Shown here: one piece after another, positions 27,374 through 35,290 of the stretch | How positions within the stretch are numbered: the stretch's first letter is position 1 | How the letters are laid out: each line of letters starts with the position of its first letter | Source: JAJPKK01 sp963781195 | GTDB taxonomy: Bacteria; Pseudomonadota; Alphaproteobacteria; Rhizobiales; Xanthobacteraceae | Length of the DNA: 64,000 nucleotides | Assembly (NCBI GenBank): GCA_963781195.1 | Contig: CAWAEZ010000011.1 | Location: 744,001 to 808,000, forward strand | Reading direction: 5' to 3' | Program-made: the position numbers and the translations under genes | The notes under the pieces: generated by a model | Database searches by the model: none | Told to the model about the DNA's origin: nothing | The model's input: only the letters and a program-made list of their open reading frames with translations

Positions 27374-27382
27374 GGTTCTTGC
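27368..27382 (+). promoter_or_regulatory. Sigma-54 (-24/-12) promoter for the cysteine hydrolase gene
   Basis: TGGCACGGTTCTTGC matches the RpoN consensus TGGCAY-N5-TTGC, with GG and GC separated by exactly ten bases. Predicted transcription start is about 27394. It points towards the gene at 27615. Confidence 0.75.
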
Positions 27383-27614
27383 GAAATTTCTCGGGTAATG
27401 TTTCGGTTCCACCACCGGCGCCGGCATGGCTGCGAGCCGGCGACAGCGTACCTCCCGTTCTCAGGACCCTTGCGTCCACGTCGCGATGACGGACCGCCGG
27501 TGCTCAAGGTCTTGACAGCGCGGCTCGAGCAAGACGGACGGGGCACCGGACCTGAGACCTTGGAGCCGACGACACGTGACCGGATCAGCTTGGAGTTGAC
27601 GGAGGAAAATCTTG

Positions 27615-28292
27615 ATGCCGCGCATTCACTTGTTCGCCGAACCCGCCGCCATCGACGTCGCGCTCGACCGCAGCGCGCTCGTCATCATCGACATGCAGCG
27701 CGACTTTCTCGAGCCCGGCGGCTTCGGCGCCGCGCTCGGCAACGACGTCGCCAGGCTCAAAGCGGCGGTCGGCCCGTGCAAGGATGTGCTTGCGGCGGCG
27801 CGCGGTCTCGGCATGCTCGTCATCCATACACGGGAAGGCCATCGCCCCGATCTGAGCGATGCCCCGCCGCACAAGGTCGATCGCGGCGACCCCGCCATGC
27901 GGATCGGCGCCCCCGGCCCGATGGGTCGCATCCTGGTGCGCGGAGAACCCGGCCACGACATCATCCCCGAACTCTATCCGGCGAAGAACGAGCCGGTGAT
28001 CGACAAGCCGGGCAAGGGCGCGTTCTACCAGACCGACCTCGACCTCATGCTGCGCAACCGCGGGATCGACACCCTGCTGGTGTGTGGCGTCACCACCGAG
28101 GTATGCGTCAACACCACGGTGCGCGAAGCCAACGACCGCGGCTATCGCTGCGTCGTGCTGTCGGACTGCTGCGCCTCCTATTTCCCGCATTTCCACGAGG
28201 CCGGACTCGCGATGATCAAGGCGCAGGGCGGCATCTTCGGCTCGGTGGCATCCTCGCAGGCCCTTCTGTCCGCCTTGGCGGTCGCGGCGTAG
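27615..28292 (+). CDS. Isochorismatase-family cysteine hydrolase
   Basis: A 225-residue cytoplasmic amidohydrolase of the isochorismatase-like cysteine hydrolase family. The catalytic triad is visible: D26 in IIDMQRDF, K134 in KPGKGAF and C164 in VTTEVCVNTTVREANDRGY. Known relatives cleave biuret, ureidoacrylate, N-carbamoylsarcosine and similar amides, releasing ammonia or carbamate. It is clearly paralogous to the protein at 51443-52120 (same HTREGHRPDLSD and GRILVRGEPG segments). A sigma-54-type promoter lies upstream, consistent with nitrogen supply. An alternative TTG start is one codon earlier; GGAGGA at 27601-27606 suits ATG 27615. Exact substrate unknown, biuret-type compounds being the best guess. 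Confidence 0.87.
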   Translation: MPRIHLFAEPAAIDVALDRSALVIIDMQRDFLEPGGFGAALGNDVARLKAAVGPCKDVLAAARGLGMLVIHTREGHRPDLSDAPPHKVDRGDPAMRIGAPGPMGRILVRGEPGHDIIPELYPAKNEPVIDKPGKGAFYQTDLDLMLRNRGIDTLLVCGVTTEVCVNTTVREANDRGYRCVVLSDCCASYFPHFHEAGLAMIKAQGGIFGSVASSQALLSALAVAA

Positions 28293-28360
28293 CAGGACGC
28301 GCGGGCTCGAACCGACTGGCCACCAAGCCGACCGGCCGCGTCCGCAATACTGGCGTTATC

Positions 28361-28387
28361 GCCGGGCTTGTCCGAAACGAGCCCGGC
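28361..28387 (+). terminator. Hairpin after the cysteine hydrolase
   Basis: GCCGGGCT and AGCCCGGC form a perfect 8-bp stem with an 11-base loop, 68 bases after the stop codon at 28292. There is no T run, so it may be only a repeat-family palindrome. Confidence 0.45.
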
Positions 28388-28585
28388 CATGACGAGAGCG
28401 GAAGCTGCGCAATTATTATCGGTATTCCTGCACAGATTTCATCCATGCATTGATCGAGATTTGATCCGCTTGTCATAAACCGGATATCCAAACTATCCGC
28501 CTCGCCGCTCCATTTTGAATGCCGCCCATCGGTGTTTCCGCGCAGAAGCGCGCATTCCCGCCATCGCCTGAAACTGCGGCCGCGA

Positions 28586-28600
28586 TGGCATGCTCTTTGC
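28586..28600 (+). promoter_or_regulatory. Sigma-54 (-24/-12) promoter for the NCS2 permease
   Basis: TGGCATGCTCTTTGC matches TGGCAY-N5-TTGC exactly, GG and GC being ten bases apart. Predicted transcription start is near 28612, about 310 bases before the permease ATG. Confidence 0.7.
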
Positions 28601-28923
28601 GAGCCTGCAAAACCGAGCACGCTGCGCGATCCTTCGACACCCCCCGAAATCGATCGCACGGACCTGATGCAGCGTGGCGGCCAAGCGGGGTCGAAAAGGA
28701 GACCTCATTGGTGTCGGGGAACTCCGGCTCCGGCCGCCCTGGTTTAGCGGCAGATGGCGCAGTTTCCGCCAGCCGAGCATCCCCTCCTCCAATCCCCCCG
28801 GCGTGAACGCGGCTCGCTCTGTTCCGTGGATTTGTTCCTGCCTGAAATACTCCGCGTCCGTGACGGGAAACTTTGTCGTTCGAGTTTCTTCCCAGTCGAT
28901 CTAAGTCTTCACAGGAGGACGCA

Positions 28924-30540
28924 ATGGCGGCTTCGACTTCGGCCTCGACCTCGACCTCGACCTTTCGACCGGCGCTGTGGACGCCCGGCGATTGGAACGC
29001 TTTCTTCGGTTTCGGAACCAACATCCTCGTCAACATGCTGACGCTCACGGCGCTGCTGCGCTTCGTGATCAAGATGCCGGATGCGCTGGTGTTCGGACGC
29101 ATCCTTCCCGCCGTCGGGCTGATGTTGTTCCTGAGCACGATGTACTACGCCTGGCTCGCCTACCGGCTCGCAAAATCGACCGGGCGCAGCGACGTCTGCG
29201 CCCTGCCGTCGGGCATCAGCGTCCCGCACATGTTCATCGTCACCTTCGTGATCATGCTGCCGATCGCGCTCAAGACCGGAGATCCGGTCAAAGGCTGGCA
29301 GGCCGGACTCGTGTGGGTGTTCTTCCAGAGCTTCATCCTGATGATCGGCGGATTCATCGCGCCCTTCATCCGCAGGGTGACGCCGCGCGCCGCGCTGCTC
29401 GGCACGCTCGCCGGCGTGTCGGTCACCTTCATCGCCATGCGGCCGGCGCTCGACATGTTCATGACGCCGGTGATCGGGCTGACCTGCTTCGCCATCATCA
29501 TGGTGAGCTGGTTCGGCGGGGTGAAATATCCGAAGGGCCTTCCGGCCGGTCTCGTCGCCATCATCGTCGGCATGGCGATCGCATGGGGCTCCAACCTGTT
29601 CGGCCTCAACTATGGCGGGCTGAGCGTCGAGGGGCTCGAAAAGGCGTTCGCCGGCTTCGGCTTCTCGGTGCCGATACCTGCGTTCGACACCGTGTTCTCC
29701 GGCTTCGAATATCTCGGAGTCATCCTGGTGACGGCGATTCCGTTCGGCATCTATGACCTCGTCGAGGCCATGGACAACGTCGAAAGCGCCGAGGCGGCCG
29801 GCGACGCGTATCCGACCACCCGGGTGCTGACAGCAGACGGCATCGTCAGCCTGATCGGCTGCCTGATGGGCAATCCCTTCATCAACGCCGTCTACATCGG
29901 GCATCCCGGCTGGAAGGCGATGGGCGGCCGCATCGGCTATTCCGCCGCCACCGGCCTCATGGTGATCATCCTCGCCTGGTTCGGGATCATCGCCGTGCTG
30001 CTCGCACTCATCCCGGTCGTCGCGATCTCGCCGATCCTGCTCTACATCGGCATGCTCATCGGCGCCCAGGCGTTCCAGACCACGCCGACCTCCCACGCCC
30101 CGGCCATCGTCCTCGCGCTGACGCCGCATCTCGCGGCGTGGTGCAAAACCTTGATGGACGGTGCACTGGGTGCCGCCGGTACCAGCGCCGCCGCGGTCGG
30201 CTTCGACAAGCTGATCGGCCAGGGCGTGCTCTACCAGGGCCTCCAGGTGATGGGCGGCGGCTCGATCCTCACCGGTCTCGTGCTCGGCGCCGTCGCCTCG
30301 CTGGTGATCGACCGCAAGTTCGTGGAGGCTTCGGCCTTTGCGCTGTCGGGCGCGGTGCTGACCTTCTTCGGCTTCATGCACGGAGAAGCGATCGGGATCG
30401 GGGTCACGCCGACGGTGGCGGTCGCCTACCTGATCGTGGCGGCGTTCATCTACGGCCTGAGCCGCTACCCCGAAATGGTCGCGATGGACATGCCGGCGCC
30501 GAAGGATCTCATGCCCCACGCGGCCCAGCCGGCCGAGTGA
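28924..30540 (+). CDS. NCS2/AzgA-like permease
   Basis: A 538-residue inner-membrane protein with about 12-13 hydrophobic helices. The sequence NILVNMLTLTALLRFVIKMPDALVFGRILPAVG opens the transport core; ALPSGISVPHMFIV and AIPFGIYDLVEAMDNVESAEAAGD are similar to substrate-site segments of AzgA/NCS2-type nucleobase transporters. It probably imports a purine or related base by proton symport. AGGAGG at 28913-28918 sets the start; in-frame ATGs earlier lack a ribosome site. The N-terminus has a Ser/Thr/Ala-rich run (residues 2-13). Neighbouring purine enzymes and the sigma-54 promoter support nucleobase uptake under nitrogen limitation. Some family members are annotated only as membrane proteins or regulators, so ligand choice is inference. 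Confidence 0.78.
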   Translation: MAASTSASTSTSTFRPALWTPGDWNAFFGFGTNILVNMLTLTALLRFVIKMPDALVFGRILPAVGLMLFLSTMYYAWLAYRLAKSTGRSDVCALPSGISVPHMFIVTFVIMLPIALKTGDPVKGWQAGLVWVFFQSFILMIGGFIAPFIRRVTPRAALLGTLAGVSVTFIAMRPALDMFMTPVIGLTCFAIIMVSWFGGVKYPKGLPAGLVAIIVGMAIAWGSNLFGLNYGGLSVEGLEKAFAGFGFSVPIPAFDTVFSGFEYLGVILVTAIPFGIYDLVEAMDNVESAEAAGDAYPTTRVLTADGIVSLIGCLMGNPFINAVYIGHPGWKAMGGRIGYSAATGLMVIILAWFGIIAVLLALIPVVAISPILLYIGMLIGAQAFQTTPTSHAPAIVLALTPHLAAWCKTLMDGALGAAGTSAAAVGFDKLIGQGVLYQGLQVMGGGSILTGLVLGAVASLVIDRKFVEASAFALSGAVLTFFGFMHGEAIGIGVTPTVAVAYLIVAAFIYGLSRYPEMVAMDMPAPKDLMPHAAQPAE

Positions 30541-30558
30541 GCCACGCTCACCTCGACA

Positions 30559-30580
30559 GGCGCGGGTGACCACCCGCGCC
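30559..30580 (+). terminator. Hairpin after the NCS2 permease
   Basis: GGCGCGGGT and ACCCGCGCC form a perfect 9-bp stem with a 4-base loop 18 bases after the permease stop. No strong T run follows. Confidence 0.55.
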
Positions 30581-30717
30581 TCGCCTGCCACGGGATCAAG
30601 CGAATGCCCGTGATTTGAGCATGCCCGATGCGCCGTCTCGCGCCGGTTCAGGCCGAGGCGGCCAAATCGCGCGGTGAGCCGGCTTCCCGCGGCGCGGCGC
30701 GGCGTCCCCGTTGCGTT

Positions 30718-30732
30718 TGGCATCGCCCTTGC
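30718..30732 (+). promoter_or_regulatory. Sigma-54 (-24/-12) promoter for the NMT1-type ABC operon
   Basis: TGGCATCGCCCTTGC matches TGGCAY-N5-TTGC exactly with the required ten-base spacing between GG and GC. Predicted start is about 30744, some 20 bases before the ATG at 30765. Confidence 0.78.
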
Positions 30733-30764
30733 TCCCGGGTGACCAAACCGGATCGGAGGTGCCC

Positions 30765-31778
30765 ATGCCTGCCCCCTCGCGCCCGTGCCTTGCGTCCAGC
30801 CGAAGCTTCAGGCTCGGCCTTGTCTGTGGCGCGCTCGCCGCGCTCCTCGCCGTGCCCGGCGCCGCCCGCGCCGCCGACAAGGTGACGTTCCTCACCAGCT
30901 GGTTCGCCCAGGCCGAGCATGGCGGTTTCTACCAGGCCAAGGCGACCGGCCTTTATGAAAAGGCGGGCCTCGACGTCACCTTGAAGATGGGCGGCCCCCA
31001 GGTGAACGGCATGCAGCTCCTGCTGGCCGGGGAAACCGACGTGATGATGGGCTACGACCTCCAGGTGCTCAAGGCGCTGGAGCAGGGCTTTCCCGTCGTC
31101 ACCGTCGCCACCTCGTTCCAGTTCGACCTCCAGGGCATGATGACCCATGACGACGTGACCGGCCTCGGCGCGCTCAAGGACAAGACCATCCTCGTCGCCA
31201 CCTCCGGCCGCTCCACCTGGTGGCCGTGGCTCAAGGCCAAGTACAAATACAGCGAGGAGCAGACCCGGCCCTATACGTTCAATCTTCAGCCGTTCTTCGC
31301 CGATCCGAACGTGGTGCAGCAGGCCTACCCGACCTCGGAGCCGTTTCAGGCCTTGCAGAAGGGTATGAAGGCGAAATTCTTCCTGTTCGCCCGCGACGGC
31401 TATCCGCCCTACGGCACCACCATGGTGACGACGCGCACCCTGGTCGAGAAGAAGCCGGACGTGCTCGCCCGCTTCATCAAGGCCTCGCTCGAAGGCTGGA
31501 AGAGCTATCTCGCCGACCCCGCTCCGGCGAACGCGCTCATCAAGGCCGACAACCCCAGCATGAGCGGCGAGCAGATCGCCTTTGCGGTCGGCGAGCTCAA
31601 GGCCCTCCAGGCGCTGGACGGCGGCGATGCCGCAAGCCTCGGCATCGGTATCATGACTGCCGCGCGCTGGAAGGCGACCTACGATTTCGCCGTCGCCGCC
31701 GGCCTCCTGAAGGCCACCGTCGACTGGAAGGCGGCCTACACCGACCGCTTCGTGAAGGACCTCAAGATATCCATGTGA
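30765..31778 (+). CDS. NMT1/THI5-like ABC transporter substrate-binding protein
   Basis: A 337-residue periplasmic binding protein with a Sec signal (LGLVCGALAALLAVPGAARAA). The mature part opens DKVTFLTSWFAQAEHGGFYQAKATGLYEKAGLDVTLK, the signature of the NMT1/SsuA fold whose members bind pyrimidine precursors, purines or sulfonates. CGGAGGT precedes ATG 30765. It is followed by an ATPase, a permease and a purine-type deaminase, so its ligand is probably a nucleobase such as an oxidised purine. The binding protein is separated from the ATPase by a 95-base spacer filled with GTGATC repeats. Confidence 0.88.
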   Translation: MPAPSRPCLASSRSFRLGLVCGALAALLAVPGAARAADKVTFLTSWFAQAEHGGFYQAKATGLYEKAGLDVTLKMGGPQVNGMQLLLAGETDVMMGYDLQVLKALEQGFPVVTVATSFQFDLQGMMTHDDVTGLGALKDKTILVATSGRSTWWPWLKAKYKYSEEQTRPYTFNLQPFFADPNVVQQAYPTSEPFQALQKGMKAKFFLFARDGYPPYGTTMVTTRTLVEKKPDVLARFIKASLEGWKSYLADPAPANALIKADNPSMSGEQIAFAVGELKALQALDGGDAASLGIGIMTAARWKATYDFAVAAGLLKATVDWKAAYTDRFVKDLKISM

Positions 31779-31867
31779 TCACGATCCAAGTGATCTCGGT
31801 ATCAAAGTGATCTCGGTTTCAAGTGATCACGGTCCATGTGATCTCGATGACAAAGTGATCTTGGAGG
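31775..31867. repeat. Six GTGATC direct repeats between binding protein and ATPase
   Basis: Units begin at 31775, 31790, 31807, 31823, 31838 and 31855, with periods of 15-17 bases. Each starts GTGATC and most continue as CGGT or CGAT followed by CAA. Units 1 and 4 read GTGATCAC, containing the palindrome TGATCA. The last unit runs into the ribosome site TTGGAGG of the ATPase gene. The first overlaps the binding protein's stop codon. Confidence 0.85.
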
Positions 31868-31873
31868 CCGGTC

Positions 31874-32692
31874 GTGCTGGCGCGCCATGAAACATCGTCG
31901 CCGGCGGGCGCAGCGCGGGACGTGCCCGCGATCGAGGTTCTTCACGCCGGCAAGGTGTACCCTGACGGCACCCGCGCGCTAGCGCCCGTCGATCTGTCCA
32001 TATCTGCCGGCGAGTTCGTGACCCTGATCGGACCGTCAGGTTGCGGCAAGAGCACGCTTCTCAAGCTGATGGCGAACCTGATCGCGCCGACCGAGGGGAG
32101 CCTGTCGTGGTGGCACGGCAGCTACGACGCGCTCGCCGCCGCCGGCCGGCAGGTCGGCTTCGTGTTCCAGGACCCGACGCTGATGCCGTGGGCGCGCGTC
32201 GCGGCGAATGTGCGCCTGCCCCTCGACCTCGCGCGCAAGCCCAAGGCCGAGAGCCGCGAGCGGGTCGCCGCCGCGCTCGCCAGGGTCGGGCTCGGCGACT
32301 TCGCCCGCCACTATCCACGCCAGCTCTCCGGCGGCATGAGGATGCGCGTCTCGATCGCGCGCAGCCTCGTCACCGATCCGGACCTGCTGCTGATGGACGA
32401 GCCGTTCGGCGCGCTCGACGAATTCACCCGCAATCGCCTCGACGACGATCTCGTCCGTCTCGCCTGCGAGCGCAAGCTGACCACGGTGTTCGTCACCCAT
32501 TCGATCTACGAGGCGGTGTTTTTATCGTCCCGCGTGGTCGTCATGGCCGGAGGCCCCGGCCGCGTCTTCGCCACCATGGCGATCGACGAGCCCCAGCCGC
32601 GCAGCGAGGCATTCCGAAATTCGGCCCGCTTCGCCGAGCACTGTCGCGCGCTTTCCGCCCGGCTCACCCAAGCCGCCACCGCGAGCGCATGA
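31874..32692 (+). CDS. ABC transporter ATPase (SsuB/ThiZ-like)
   Basis: A 272-residue ATPase of the nitrate/sulfonate/taurine class. Walker A is GPSGCGKST, the Q-loop FVFQDPTLMPW, the signature LSGGMRMRVSIARSL, Walker B LLLMDEPFGALDE and the switch VTHSIYEA. It powers uptake through the permease that follows. The start is GTG 31874, set by TTGGAGG at 31861-31867. Downstream, 238 bases containing small palindromic repeats separate it from the permease, an unusually long gap for one operon. Confidence 0.9.
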   Translation: MLARHETSSPAGAARDVPAIEVLHAGKVYPDGTRALAPVDLSISAGEFVTLIGPSGCGKSTLLKLMANLIAPTEGSLSWWHGSYDALAAAGRQVGFVFQDPTLMPWARVAANVRLPLDLARKPKAESRERVAAALARVGLGDFARHYPRQLSGGMRMRVSIARSLVTDPDLLLMDEPFGALDEFTRNRLDDDLVRLACERKLTTVFVTHSIYEAVFLSSRVVVMAGGPGRVFATMAIDEPQPRSEAFRNSARFAEHCRALSARLTQAATASA

Positions 32693-32727
32693 TGGTTGAC
32701 GATCCCGGCACCGTGCAACCGATCATT

Positions 32728-32755
32728 GGGTGGGCAAGGCGAAGCGTGCCCACCC
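32728..32755. repeat. GGTGGGC-type palindromic intergenic repeat
   Basis: GGGTGGGCA (32728-32736) pairs with TGCCCACCC (32747-32755). This element, with the AGGCGAAGCG centre, is familiar to me from Bradyrhizobium and Rhodopseudomonas intergenic regions. It lies inside the transporter operon, between ATPase and permease genes. Confidence 0.7.
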
Positions 32756-32876
32756 CAAGCGGCCCGCGTACTCACGGCGCGAACAGCCTCCTCGCCCTCG
32801 CCCCGGCCGCGACTGCGAGATTGCACGCTCACTGCCCGGATTGCCGGGCTGCTCCCTCTCCCTCTCACTCGCCCTC

Positions 32877-32901
32877 CCCCTCTCCCGCTTGCGGTGGAGG
32901 G
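32877..32901. repeat. CTCTCCC-type palindromic repeat
   Basis: CTCTCCCGC...GGTGGAGGGAG is a degenerate member of the same palindrome type seen at 19083-19204. It ends 30 bases before the permease start. Confidence 0.55.
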
Positions 32902-32930
32902 AGCAGAACTGCATCGGATTCGGACAGCCC

Positions 32931-33731
32931 ATGCGCCGCCTGACCGCGTCGAACGCCGTGATGTCGATCCTGGCGCCGGCGCTGGTCGGCGTCGTACTTG
33001 TCGCGGTGTGGGAGATCGCCTGCCGGCTCGGCGACGTGCCGGTCTATCTGCTGCCGAAGCCGAGCGACATCGCGGCGAAGTTCTGGTCCGACGGACCCGC
33101 GCTCGTGGGGGCGCTGATGATGACGCTGCGCGTGGCGCTGCAGGCCTTCCTGCTCGCCGTCGTGGCCGGCACGCTGATCGCGTTTGCGTTCGTGCAGAGC
33201 CCGCTCGTGGAGAAGAGCCTGCTGCCCTATGCCGTGCTGCTGCAGGTGACGCCGGTGGTCGCCATTGCGCCGTTGATCATCATCCTCGTCAAGAACACCC
33301 AGGTCGCGCTCACCCTGTGCGCGACCGTGGTCGCCGTGTTCCCGATCATTTCCAACACCACATTGGGACTGCGCAGCGTCGATCCCGGGCTCGTCAACCT
33401 GTTTCGCATGAACCGGGCCGGGCGGCTGCAGACCCTGCTGCGGCTGCGCATCCCGAGTGCGCTGCCATATTTCTTCGGCGGTCTGCGGATTTCGAGCGGC
33501 CTCGCCCTGATCGGCGCCGTCGTCGCCGAATTCGTCGCCGGAACCGGCGGCCGCAGCTCCGGGCTCGCCTACGAGATCCTGCAGAGCGGGTTCCAGCTCG
33601 ACATTCCCCGCATGTTCGCGGCGCTGTTCCTCATCACCCTTGCCGGGATTGCGCTGTTCGTCTTCATGGTGGGGCTGTCCAGGCTCGCGCTCGGACAGTG
33701 GCACGAAAGCGAGATCGGAGCGGATACATGA
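32931..33731 (+). CDS. ABC transporter permease (SsuC/ThiX-like)
   Basis: A 266-residue membrane permease with about six helices, starting MRRLTASNAVMSILAPALVGVVLV. The cytoplasmic EAA-type loop is NLFRMNRAGRLQTLLRLRIPSALPYFFGGLRISSGLALIGAVVAEF, which couples to the ATPase. The frame is open upstream through repeat DNA, so I place the start at ATG 32931, just before the first helix. The stop overlaps the deaminase start in an ATGA junction, tying the enzyme to the transporter. Confidence 0.88.
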   Translation: MRRLTASNAVMSILAPALVGVVLVAVWEIACRLGDVPVYLLPKPSDIAAKFWSDGPALVGALMMTLRVALQAFLLAVVAGTLIAFAFVQSPLVEKSLLPYAVLLQVTPVVAIAPLIIILVKNTQVALTLCATVVAVFPIISNTTLGLRSVDPGLVNLFRMNRAGRLQTLLRLRIPSALPYFFGGLRISSGLALIGAVVAEFVAGTGGRSSGLAYEILQSGFQLDIPRMFAALFLITLAGIALFVFMVGLSRLALGQWHESEIGADT

Positions 33732-35089
33732 CCTCGACGCTGATTACCGGCGCGGACGGCATCTTCACCGGCCTGCCCGGCGACGCCATGCGCGCGAAGG
33801 GCGCCATCCGCATCGCCGACGGCCGGATCGCCGCCATCGGCGACCTGGCCGCGGAGCCCGGCGAGCAGGTCATCGACGCCCGCGGATGCGTCATCTATCC
33901 CGGCCTCGTCTCCACCCATCACCATCTGTTCCAGAGCGTGCTCAAGGGCGTCCGCGGCGGCATCAACATGCCGCTGATGAAATGGCTGCGGATGGTTCCC
34001 CACGCCTATTGGAGCGAGATCGGCGAGGAGGAGCTGTACGTCGCCGCCCGGATCGGCCTCGTCGAGCTGCTGCTGTCCGGCACCACCACCGCCGCCGACC
34101 ATCACTACATGTTCTCCGACACCTACCGGTTCGATCCGGCCGACGTGATCTTCGCGGCGGCGCGCGACCTCGGGCTGCGGCTGGTGTTCTGCCGCGGCGG
34201 CGCGACCGTGTTCCGCACCTTCGACACCCCCGGCTTCAAGCCGATGCCGACCGAGCCGCTCGACGCCATGATCCGCGCGGTGGAGGCCTGCGCGCAGCGC
34301 TACCACGACCCCTCCCCCGCCAGCATGAGCCGCGTCGCCTTCGCCCCGACGACACCGCCGTGGGCGGTGGCGCCGGACGAACTGAAGGTCATCGCCGACG
34401 TCGCCCGCGCCCGGGGCCTGCGCCTGCACAGCCACATGTCGGAGACCACCGATTACGTGGACTACTGCCTGGAGACCTACGGCAAGCGGCCGATCCACTG
34501 GATCGCCGAATATGACTGGCTCGGGCCCGACGTGTGGTTCGCCCATCTCGTCCACCTCGACGACGACGAGATCCGTCTCCTCCTGGAGACCGGCACGGGG
34601 ATGGCGCATTGTCCGCAATCGAACTGCCGGCTCGGCTCGGGCGTCGCACCGGCCGACGTGATGGCGGCCGCGGGCGGCGCGGTGTCGCTCGCCGTCGACG
34701 GCGCGGCCTCGAACGAATCCGCCGACATGATCAGCGAGATGAACAGCGCGTGGCACACCCACCGCGCGGTGAAGGGCGCCGGATCGACGACTGTGGAGGA
34801 CGTGGTGCGCTGGGCCACCGTCAACGGCGCGCGCGTGCTCGGCTTCCCGGACCTCGGCGTGCTCGCCCCCGGCAAGCTCGCCGACCTCGCGGTCTTCGAC
34901 TTGTCGAGCCCGCGCTATTTCGGGCTGCACGACCCCCTGATCGGACCGGTCGCCGGCGCCGGCGCGGCGGACCTCAAACTGCTGATGGTCGGCGGCCGCG
35001 TCGTCGTCGAGAACGGCGCGATCCCCGGCTTCGATCTCGCGCAACTGCGCCGCGACGCCGCCCGCGTCGTGACGAAGCTCGTTCATTGA
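33728..35089 (+). CDS. Amidohydrolase, 8-oxoguanine deaminase-like
   Basis: A 453-residue zinc amidohydrolase of the AtzA/TrzN/guanine deaminase superfamily. Metal ligands are in STHHHLFQ (H64, H66), LHSHMSET and VDGAASNES; MAHCPQSNCRLGSG is another family block. The match to the 8-oxoguanine deaminase group (THHHLFQ with a following GGINMPLMKWL) is good. That enzyme turns 8-oxoguanine into urate and ammonia. Its start overlaps the permease stop (33728-33731), so it most likely acts on what the transporter imports. Other aminated purines or triazines remain possible substrates. Confidence 0.83.
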   Translation: MTSTLITGADGIFTGLPGDAMRAKGAIRIADGRIAAIGDLAAEPGEQVIDARGCVIYPGLVSTHHHLFQSVLKGVRGGINMPLMKWLRMVPHAYWSEIGEEELYVAARIGLVELLLSGTTTAADHHYMFSDTYRFDPADVIFAAARDLGLRLVFCRGGATVFRTFDTPGFKPMPTEPLDAMIRAVEACAQRYHDPSPASMSRVAFAPTTPPWAVAPDELKVIADVARARGLRLHSHMSETTDYVDYCLETYGKRPIHWIAEYDWLGPDVWFAHLVHLDDDEIRLLLETGTGMAHCPQSNCRLGSGVAPADVMAAAGGAVSLAVDGAASNESADMISEMNSAWHTHRAVKGAGSTTVEDVVRWATVNGARVLGFPDLGVLAPGKLADLAVFDLSSPRYFGLHDPLIGPVAGAGAADLKLLMVGGRVVVENGAIPGFDLAQLRRDAARVVTKLVH

Positions 35090-35138
35090 TCGACGAGCGG
35101 GGCCGGTCGATGAAAAGGATTCCCGCCTCTCGCTTCGA

Positions 35139-35241
35139 CCTCATCCTGAGGAGCCGTGCGCAGCACGGCGTCTCGAAGGATGGCCAAGAGTGTGGGGCCA
35201 TCCTTCGAGACGCACGCAAAAGCGCGCTCCTTAGGATGAGG
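35139..35241. repeat. Long palindromic intergenic element (CTCATCCTGAGG type)
   Basis: Outer arms CCTCATCCTGAGGAGC and GCTCCTTAGGATGAGG enclose an inner 18-bp perfect stem (35168-35185 with 35196-35213, 10-base loop). This is a well-known repeat of Bradyrhizobium-related genomes, found between genes. Here it follows the deaminase and may end the operon. Confidence 0.8.
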
Positions 35242-35290
35242 CCGTCATAAGCTCTAAGGTGAATCGCGTAGGAGAACAGCGAGGAACGCC

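Larger units (their letters stand above)
27198..27614. other. Divergent regulatory region between cupin and cysteine hydrolase genes
   Basis: 417 bases without a gene. It holds a 13-bp tandem duplication (27318-27343), a 10-bp inverted repeat (27348-27373) and a sigma-54-type promoter (27368-27382) pointing to the cysteine hydrolase. The resulting leader would be about 220 bases, with GGAGGA at 27601-27606. Confidence 0.7.
28293..28923. other. Intergenic region and long leader before the NCS2 permease
   Basis: 631 bases without a convincing gene. A GCCGGGCT...AGCCCGGC hairpin (28361-28387) may end the upstream transcript. A sigma-54-type promoter lies at 28586-28600, leaving a leader of about 310 bases before the permease start. 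I looked for a known purine or guanidine riboswitch in that leader and could not recognise one. Confidence 0.6.

Noticed and set aside
28601..28923. Known purine, xanthine or guanidine riboswitch
   Set aside because: I could not find the conserved core of any of these classes by eye; only the length of the leader is notable.
28909..30723. Open frame of 604 codons on the minus strand across the NCS2 permease
   Set aside because: It is very rich in His, Asp and Arg, a typical antisense composition, and the plus strand clearly encodes a membrane transporter with a ribosome site.
31775..31867. CRISPR-like array
   Set aside because: Repeats are only 6-10 conserved bases with spacers of a few bases and no cas genes; this is a short direct-repeat tract.
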